From: Ardenticatenaceae bacterium
GTDB taxonomy: Bacteria > Chloroflexota > Anaerolineae > Promineifilales > Promineifilaceae
Length of the DNA stretch: 64,000 nt
Direction of reading: 5' to 3'
Assembly: GCA_011525915.1 (NCBI GenBank)
Contig: WYBM01000027.1
Coordinates: 1 to 64,000, forward strand
Part shown: positions 59,117 to 64,000 of the stretch, piece after piece
Layout: each line of letters begins with the position of its first letter
How positions within the stretch are numbered: the first letter of the stretch is position 1
Translations under genes and position numbers: made by a program
Notes under the pieces: generated by a model
The model's database searches: none
Seen by the model: the letters and a program-made list of their open reading frames with translations, nothing else
Told to the model about the DNA's origin: nothing

Positions 59117-60009
59117 ACACGTGTACTCCTTTTGGAACTCGCCTCATTTGGCGCCTGCCACATTGGCGCATAATCTTGCACATATTGATGCATTGTCATA
59201 GGTGGCCGGTTCAGAAGAACGGCCGTGTCGGCGGCTACGCGCTCAGCAGCACCAAACTGGGTAGTTAAATACAAAGCAGACATCACGCCAATGTGCCCCC
59301 AGGAATATCCCCGCTGCTTCATGCGCCAGGCAAAACGCAGCAGTGACGGGCGGCTGTATGTAATCTGCCGCCTTAGAACATCACTGAAAATTTCAGCTAC
59401 CTCATCATAGGTCAGTGCTTTACTGCCCGTCAACGCATATGCTTTGTATTCGTGGCCACGTTCAGTCAGCACCCTGGCGGCGACGGCGCCAATGTCCCGC
59501 ACATCAATAAACGCCGTTCTGGCGCTTCCCGCCGGAACAAAGATGTCATTATGATGGGCAATGTCTACCCGGTGAGTTGTACTTAAGTTCTGCATGAAAA
59601 ACCCAGCGCGCAAAAAGGTGTATGGCACACCAGATGCTTCCAGATATTTCTCTACCTTATAATGGGGGATAAATGGTTTGTTTTCTACCCCCACAATAGA
59701 AAGAAAAACAATCTGCTCTATACCAACCGCAGCCGCATAGGTAATGGCTGGTTTCATATACCGTTTCACGTCAGAGATCATGGGGGGGCGCATCAGAAAC
59801 AGCTTTTTTACACCCACAAAAGAGGCGACATATGTCTGCGGGTCACCAAAATCAAAGAGCGTTATATCGGCATTGTCAATCGGAACTTGTTGGGCATCAG
59901 CCATAGTCACAACGCCGGCACGCACCCGTTTCCCGCTGGCCACTAACGCTTTCACCACTTCGCAGCCCACGTTACCAGACGCCCCCGTTACTAAAATTAG
60001 TTCATCCAT
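59113..60009 (-). CDS. NmrA-like NAD(P)-binding atypical SDR
   Basis: A 298-residue protein with LILVTGASGNVGCEVVKAL, LFDFGDPQTYVASF, FLMRPPMISD, VFLSIVGVE and VPYTFLRAGFFMQN, the pattern of NmrA/quinone-reductase-2-like proteins that sense or reduce quinones. The start at 60009 gives the conserved N-terminus. A TATAAA box ends 7 bp before it and overlaps a TetR operator, so it is controlled by the next regulator and is probably leaderless. Confidence 0.88.
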   Translation of the reverse strand: MDELILVTGASGNVGCEVVKALVASGKRVRAGVVTMADAQQVPIDNADITLFDFGDPQTYVASFVGVKKLFLMRPPMISDVKRYMKPAITYAAAVGIEQIVFLSIVGVENKPFIPHYKVEKYLEASGVPYTFLRAGFFMQNLSTTHRVDIAHHNDIFVPAGSARTAFIDVRDIGAVAARVLTERGHEYKAYALTGSKALTYDEVAEIFSDVLRRQITYSRPSLLRFAWRMKQRGYSWGHIGVMSALYLTTQFGAAERVAADTAVLLNRPPMTMHQYVQDYAPMWQAPNEASSKRSTRV

Positions 60010-60016
60010 TGCAGTT

Positions 60017-60036
60017 TTTATAGACCAGTCTGTATA
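60017..60036 (-). promoter_or_regulatory. TetR operator and -10 box before the NmrA-like gene
   Basis: TATAGACCAGTCTGTATA (60019-60036) overlaps TATAAA (minus strand, 60017-60022). It matches the site upstream of the tetR gene at 16 of 18 positions. Confidence 0.75.
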
Positions 60037-60052
60037 ATTTGTAGGTAAAAAA

Positions 60053-60643
60053 TTATCCACTGTGCGTGCATTTTAACAAGAGATCAATCTCTTGGGCGAC
60101 ATCTTGCAACGGCCGTGGACTACGGGCACTACGGCTGAGAATAATGGCGCCTTCAATAGCAGCAATAAGTAAAGTAGCCAGCCGGGCCGCATGGGCAGCG
60201 CTGTAGCCGCCCGTTTGCAGCTTTTGGGCGAAGATGTCTTGCCAGCTCTGGTAAGCGTCATGGCATGTCTCCCGCAGCGTCTCATTGGTCGAAGCTGATT
60301 CCAGAGCAATGGCCGTAATTGGCCCGCCTGCCTGATAGCCAGACTCGGCTACCTTTTCGGCAAGAATTGTCAGGAAGGTCTTAATGGCCGCGGCCGGTTC
60401 AGGGACGGCCGTTAACACGCTGTTGATATTACCTTGAATGGCCCGGCTGGTGTGTTCAACAGCAGCAATAGCCAGCTCTTCTTTGCCCTTAGGGAAATAG
60501 TAATATAACGAGCCTTTGGGAGCACCACTTTCGGCTAAAATCTGGTTTAGGCCGGTAGCATGATAACCCTGCATTTCCATAAGTTGGCAGGTTGTTTCAA
60601 TAATTTGATCGCGTTTTGTACTCATCATTTTGTTACTCATCAT
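60053..60643 (-). CDS. TetR-family transcriptional regulator
   Basis: A 196-residue repressor. DQIIETTCQLMEMQGYHATG and the helix-turn-helix LNQILAESGAPKGSLYYYFPKGKEEL mark the N-terminal DNA-binding domain. The C-terminal part resembles the LmrA/YxaF group (AGGPITAIALESASTNETLR). Several in-frame ATGs (60643, 60640, 60628, 60625) make the start uncertain. Operators before this gene and before the NmrA-like gene suggest both are its targets. Confidence 0.93.
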   Translation of the reverse strand: MMSNKMMSTKRDQIIETTCQLMEMQGYHATGLNQILAESGAPKGSLYYYFPKGKEELAIAAVEHTSRAIQGNINSVLTAVPEPAAAIKTFLTILAEKVAESGYQAGGPITAIALESASTNETLRETCHDAYQSWQDIFAQKLQTGGYSAAHAARLATLLIAAIEGAIILSRSARSPRPLQDVAQEIDLLLKCTHSG

Positions 60644-60648
60644 AATGA

Positions 60649-60666
60649 TATACTGACCGGTCTATA
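60649..60666. promoter_or_regulatory. TetR operator upstream of tetR
   Basis: TATACTGACCGGTCTATA: a perfect GACCGGTC core with TATA on both sides. Lies 6 bp before the tetR ATG and between two divergent genes, so it could act on both. Confidence 0.75.
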
Positions 60667-60682
60667 TAAGTCAATAGTCATT

Positions 60683-60712
60683 TTAACACTTGTCCCGTCT
60701 ATACGTTATAAT
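60683..60712 (+). promoter_or_regulatory. Promoter of the DUF45 gene, leaderless layout
   Basis: TTAACA (60683-60688), 18 bp, TATAAT (60707-60712), then 8 bp to the ATG. The transcript should begin at or within a base or two of the start codon. Confidence 0.65.
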
Positions 60713-60720
60713 GCTGCCCT

Positions 60721-61260
60721 ATGAAAGAACCCGGCGACAAGTCAGGTGCATCGGATTGGCCCGTGGAAATCATTCGCAGTGACAGGCGGCGGCGTACTGT
60801 CAGCGGCGAATTAAAGGGGGGCACATTGGTGGTGCGCGCGCCCAGCGCTATGAGCGAAGCGGACTTAAGGCCAATCATTCAAAAGCTGCAAAAACGCCTG
60901 GAAAAACGGGTGGCAAAGCGCAGCCTGCCGCATACAGATGCGGATTTGGAGCGGATGGCCCAACAGCTAAACAAGCAGCATTTTCACGGCCGTCTACGTT
61001 GGCAATCGATTCGTTACGTCACCAACCAAAACAGACGCTATGGCAGCTGCACACCGTCACAAGGCACCATCCGCATCAGTCACCGGCTGGCCACCATGCC
61101 CCCATGGGTGCTGCGTTATGTGGTCATGCATGAGCTGGCCCATTTGCTGGAAGGCAACCATGGCCCACGCTTTTGGAGCCTGGTCAACCGTTACCCGCTG
61201 ACAGAACGCGCCCGTGGTTATTTGATAGCTATGGGTCTGGAAGAAGATGAGATGCCCTAG
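60721..61260 (+). CDS. YgjP/DUF45-type zinc metallopeptidase
   Basis: A 179-residue protein. The C-terminal catalytic motif is YVVMHELAHLLEGNHGPRFW (HExxH plus downstream His, about 137-156), preceded by NRRYGSCTPSQGTIRISHRL, the conserved signature of the M48-related YgjP family. Substrates are unknown. The N-terminal half is basic and beta-rich. It is divergent from tetR. Confidence 0.9.
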   Translation: MKEPGDKSGASDWPVEIIRSDRRRRTVSGELKGGTLVVRAPSAMSEADLRPIIQKLQKRLEKRVAKRSLPHTDADLERMAQQLNKQHFHGRLRWQSIRYVTNQNRRYGSCTPSQGTIRISHRLATMPPWVLRYVVMHELAHLLEGNHGPRFWSLVNRYPLTERARGYLIAMGLEEDEMP

Positions 61261-61358
61261 TACCAGTAATCAGAAGTCCGTCATCAGTTTTCAGTAGATT
61301 ATTTCCAGAGGTAGGCCAGCACTGAAAACTGGTCACTGATTACTGAAAACTGATACTA
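61261..61358. repeat. CAGT-rich fold-back repeat, copy 2
   Basis: A 98-bp imperfect palindrome starting directly after the DUF45 stop. Begins TACCAGTAATCAGAAGTC and ends TTACTGAAAACTGATACTA. Nearly identical in layout and ends to 19671-19767, with an unrelated centre. May act as a terminator stem between convergent genes. Confidence 0.7.
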
Positions 61359-62069
61359 GTCGCCAAGTTCAGGCATGACTGTGCCTGCCTGGTCGTCCCA
61401 CAATGGCAACAAACGGGGGTGATTGGCGTATACGCCACGGTATTTCTGCGGCAGCATGGCTGCAATGTGCAGCATCATCTCCTCGGTACTCTTTTGCAGC
61501 ATCTGGTCACGATGGGCGCGCTGCAGCGGCGGCAAAGTCAAAGGCCGACCAATACGAATGTGAATATCAAGCCGTTTAAGGCGCATCCACCTTTGTTTCA
61601 CCACACGATCTTCTGTCCCCCACAAAGCCACCGGAATAATGGGCACGCCCGTTTTGGCAGCCAGGTAAGCAGCACCCGGTTTGCCCGGCAGCAGCGACTC
61701 GGTCTTACTGCGCGTGCCTTCCGGGGCCATGCCGCTGATACCGCCGGCCTGCAGCCGTCTTGTCACTTCCCGCAGGGCATGAAAATCGGCTTCATCCCGG
61801 TTGAGCCAGATGGCATCCAGCTTGTTGCCTAACCATCGCCAGAAGATGTATTTTTCATACTTGTCGGCGACCATTAAGATGATGTCATCCCGGTTGGCCA
61901 ACACGACACCAAGCATGGCATCCAGGCGCCCTAAGTGGTTAGAGACAATGAGCGCGCCGCCGGTTTCCGGCACGTTTTCCATCCCTTGAATATCCACTCT
62001 GGCGATAAGCTTTAAAATAAACCGGCAAAAAATGCGTAAACCTTTTAAAAACATAACAAATCCATTCAT
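61356..62069 (-). CDS. PlsC-like lysophospholipid acyltransferase
   Basis: A 237-residue acyltransferase with the intact catalytic block VSNHLGRLDAML (H(x)4D), GMAPEGTRSKTE and PGAAYLAAKTGVPIIPVAL. It is a second PlsC-type enzyme in the window. The C-terminal part (MLQKSTEEMMLHIAAMLPQKYRG) matches that of the other copy, so the two are paralogues. The ATG at 62069 is preferred over a TTG at 62081. Confidence 0.92.
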   Translation of the reverse strand: MNGFVMFLKGLRIFCRFILKLIARVDIQGMENVPETGGALIVSNHLGRLDAMLGVVLANRDDIILMVADKYEKYIFWRWLGNKLDAIWLNRDEADFHALREVTRRLQAGGISGMAPEGTRSKTESLLPGKPGAAYLAAKTGVPIIPVALWGTEDRVVKQRWMRLKRLDIHIRIGRPLTLPPLQRAHRDQMLQKSTEEMMLHIAAMLPQKYRGVYANHPRLLPLWDDQAGTVMPELGD

Positions 62070-62283
62070 ATGATGTGCCAATTAATCTGGCAAGAATTAT
62101 AACCAGCCCGGCGAGGCAAACAAACCACAACCGGAGTTGGGTAGCAATTGGCAGTCGCTTGTGGATAACCCTGTGGAAAGTGGGGATAAGTTGTTCATAA
62201 ACCCGTAGAAAGTGTACCCGGAACGGTGGAGAATTGGTGGTGATTTGTGGATGAGAAGGGTAGAACACGGCCGTGACTGGGGA

Positions 62284-62289
62284 TAAAAT
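62284..62289 (+). promoter_or_regulatory. alr -10 box, leaderless layout
   Basis: TAAAAT ends 8 bp before the alr ATG. No good -35 box is visible at the usual distance, so this is tentative. Confidence 0.4.
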
Positions 62290-62297
62290 GGCATGTC

Positions 62298-63455
62298 ATG
62301 ATCCTATTAAACCAACCGACCCTTAGCAATGGCGATATCATTCGCCCTACTTACCTGGAAATAAACCTGAGCCAGCTCACACGCAACTATCGCGCTATTC
62401 AGCAGGCGGTGGCCTCGGCCCAGGTCATGCCCATTCTTAAAGCCAATGCGTACGGGCATGGTCTGGTGGCTGTCGCCGAACACCTGGTTTCCCTGGGCGC
62501 GCCTTACCTGGGTGTGGCCTTTTTGGAGGAAGGCATCATGCTGCGCCAGGCCGGGGTTCAGGTGCCGATCCTGGTGTTGGGCGGCATCATCGGCAACCAG
62601 GTGCCCACATTTTTGAAATACAATTTAACACTCACCGCATCGTCTGTGGAGAAGTTACACCAGATTAACGAGGCCGCCCGACACATGGGCGTACGCGCCA
62701 GGGTCCACCTGAAAATTGACACGGGTATGGAGCGCATTGGTGTGCATTATTACAGCGCCGAAACATTATTGGCCGCTGCCCAACAATGCCCGCATTGTGA
62801 TGTAGAAGGCATTTATTCCCATTTCGCCAATGCAGACGCGGCGCGTTTACATTCAGCGGAGGTGCAGTTGGCGCGTTTTAACCAGGTACTGGCTTTTTAT
62901 GAGAACCAAGGGCTACCGCCGCCGCCGCTGCGTCATATGGCCAATTCGGGAGGGATTTTGCAGCTACCGGCCAGCCATTTTGACATGGTGCGGGCGGGTA
63001 TTTTGTTGTACGGCATATACCCTTCAGAAAGTGTCGCCCGTACGGTGACGGTATGGCCGTGCCTGGCCTGGAAATCACGTGTCATTTACTTTAAGGTGGT
63101 GCAGCCAGAGCATCCGGTGAGCTATGGTTCCACCTGGCAGGCTGACCATATGGTGCGGGTGGTTACTGTCCCCGTGGGGTATGGTGATGGCTATTTCCGC
63201 CGCATGTCTGGCCAGGCACAGGTGATCATTCGCAACCGGCGTTACCCGGTGGTAGGCAGCATTTGCATGGACCAGATGATGGTAAATATTGAGTGGGATT
63301 CTGCTTACAACAATGATGAGGTGATCTTGCTGGGGAGTTCTGGTGAGTTAGCCATTACCTGTGAAGAACTGGCAGAATGGGCAGGCACTATACCTTACGA
63401 AATCTTAACCAATATCAATACACGTGTTCCCCGTGTTTATGTCCATGATCCTTAA
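62298..63455 (+). CDS. alr: Alanine racemase
   Basis: A 385-residue PLP enzyme converting L- to D-alanine for peptidoglycan. Lys48 in PILKANAYGHG is the PLP lysine, and the catalytic Tyr is in HPVSYGSTW near 275. KIDTGMERIGVH, ANSGGIL and GSICMDQMMVNI are further family marks. Its presence supports a peptidoglycan wall. It is divergent from the second acyltransferase. Confidence 0.96.
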   Translation: MILLNQPTLSNGDIIRPTYLEINLSQLTRNYRAIQQAVASAQVMPILKANAYGHGLVAVAEHLVSLGAPYLGVAFLEEGIMLRQAGVQVPILVLGGIIGNQVPTFLKYNLTLTASSVEKLHQINEAARHMGVRARVHLKIDTGMERIGVHYYSAETLLAAAQQCPHCDVEGIYSHFANADAARLHSAEVQLARFNQVLAFYENQGLPPPPLRHMANSGGILQLPASHFDMVRAGILLYGIYPSESVARTVTVWPCLAWKSRVIYFKVVQPEHPVSYGSTWQADHMVRVVTVPVGYGDGYFRRMSGQAQVIIRNRRYPVVGSICMDQMMVNIEWDSAYNNDEVILLGSSGELAITCEELAEWAGTIPYEILTNINTRVPRVYVHDP

Positions 63456-63512
63456 GGGCCGGGCATTTGTGTGCTGCCCAGCCCTCAACCCCTTTCCCTA
63501 CAAAAAAACCTT

Positions 63513-63585
63513 GAATGTCGCCAAAAAAGCGTTCACCCCCGGCCAGGAGGGAGAACCAGGGGTGAACACTTCTTTTGGCGACTTC
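63513..63585. repeat. Long imperfect hairpin after alr
   Basis: Arms of about 26 bp (GTCGCCAAAA...GTTCACCCC on the left, GGGGTGAAC...TTTTGGCGAC on the right) with two or three mismatches or bulges around a 19-base loop. No T-run follows. It could be a terminator-like stem between convergent genes or a small fold-back element. The remainder of the 202-bp gap shows nothing else. Confidence 0.55.
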
Positions 63586-63657
63586 ATAGATAAGTCTAGT
63601 TTTGAAAATTAAATCCAACCTGAATTGCAAATAAGTAGCACATGAGTATGCCCCTAT

Positions 63658-64000
63658 TTAGGCAATTCCAATAGAAGTGGAAAGGGTATGAAGCAGATGC
63701 TGCCGCAGGGGCCTGACACGCCACAGGTTGCTGATATGGCTGCCAGGAACCGTCACTAACGGCCGTCCACTAAACAGTGGTGCATGGTGCTCCCAGCGAA
63801 AAAACTGGTCTTGCTGGCCCAGCAAAGGGTACACTCTGTCATGATTGATGCGCCGGTAGATAGGGGTAAAGTCCAGACGGTCAAACAGTCCCTCTTTGGA
63901 GACCGTTAACGGCCGTACCATCAATTCGGCAATATCCCACATGGCCTGGGCAATATTGGGAGACGCCAACATGGGAATGACCGCATAACTGCATTGGAAA
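63658..64000 (-). CDS. Probable alpha/beta hydrolase, C-terminal part (gene continues past window)
   Basis: The minus-strand frame is open to the window edge, so only about 113 C-terminal codons are visible. VYPLLGQQDQFFRWEHHAPL (acid-residue loop) and VTVPGSHISNLWRV (catalytic His loop) match the order and spacing of the last part of an alpha/beta-hydrolase domain. The nucleophile region lies outside. The exact family cannot be told. Confidence 0.55.
   Translation of the reverse strand, partial: FQCSYAVIPMLASPNIAQAMWDIAELMVRPLTVSKEGLFDRLDFTPIYRRINHDRVYPLLGQQDQFFRWEHHAPLFSGRPLVTVPGSHISNLWRVRPLRQHLLHTLSTSIGIA

Noticed and set aside
1..64000. tRNA, rRNA genes or CRISPR arrays
   Set aside because: No cloverleaf, rRNA-like or regularly spaced repeat sequence was recognised by eye in the intergenic regions.

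Overview
The window looks like a chromosome segment of a filamentous-type Chloroflexota bacterium (Anaerolineae/Caldilineae-like). This is inference from gene content: secreted proteins carrying a YLPMV-like stretch after the signal peptide, a DnaD/DnaC-type replication cluster next to dnaB, a SARP-like winged-helix protein, FHA-kinase and ECF-sigma genes, and a Gram-positive style maltodextrin locus. GC content is moderate. An octamer palindrome, ACGGCCGT, is scattered through nearly every gene (about 85 copies counted by eye) and acts like a genome signature.

Layout: 1-705 is the 3' part of a TnpB gene and the right end of its IS200/IS605-type element, lying against a DPP-IV peptidase gene. 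707-7292 (minus) holds the peptidase, a menaquinone methyltransferase, a membrane protein and FtsK. 7451-14138 is a mixed region: YfiH, a frameshifted Rossmann protein, a DHH phosphoesterase, a SARP/subtilase chimera with a small I9-like protein, a zinc-ribbon/secreted/nuclease-like trio and a LysM protein. 14184-18896 is a replication cluster: a double DnaC-like loader, a DnaD-like protein and DnaB interrupted by a 426-residue intein. 19004-31813 holds signalling and envelope genes: bifunctional nuclease, secreted metalloprotease, cNMP-binding histidine kinase, FHA pseudokinase, class V aminotransferase, HIT protein, ECF sigma/anti-sigma and a bactofilin-like protein.

31941-40440 (plus) is metabolic: fmt, a ketopantoate-reductase-like gene, class II aldolase, GDPD, peroxiredoxin, then a tandem glycine riboswitch controlling gcvH-gcvP. 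40538-48383 (minus) is a maltodextrin operon: binding protein with a starch-binding tail, two permeases and two GH13 enzymes, with no ATPase. 48622-50840 holds a MarR and a TetR regulator, each with visible palindromic operators. 50925-62081 has epimerase and acyltransferase genes, pheST, tyrS and a TetR-controlled NmrA-like gene. The window closes with alanine racemase and the 3' part of a probable alpha/beta hydrolase.

The most interesting signal is a matched pair of leader-peptide attenuators. Upstream of pheS is a 26-codon ORF with five Phe codons in codons 6-11. Upstream of tyrS is a 28-codon ORF with four Tyr codons in codons 8-12. Each is followed by an intrinsic terminator, and in each a segment six codons past the last key codon can pair with the terminator's 5' arm. 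The two leaders share an FFG-(aromatic)3 core, so they may be related. I know of classical pheST attenuation in enteric bacteria, but not of such a matched tyrS/pheST pair. Novelty would need a search I cannot run.
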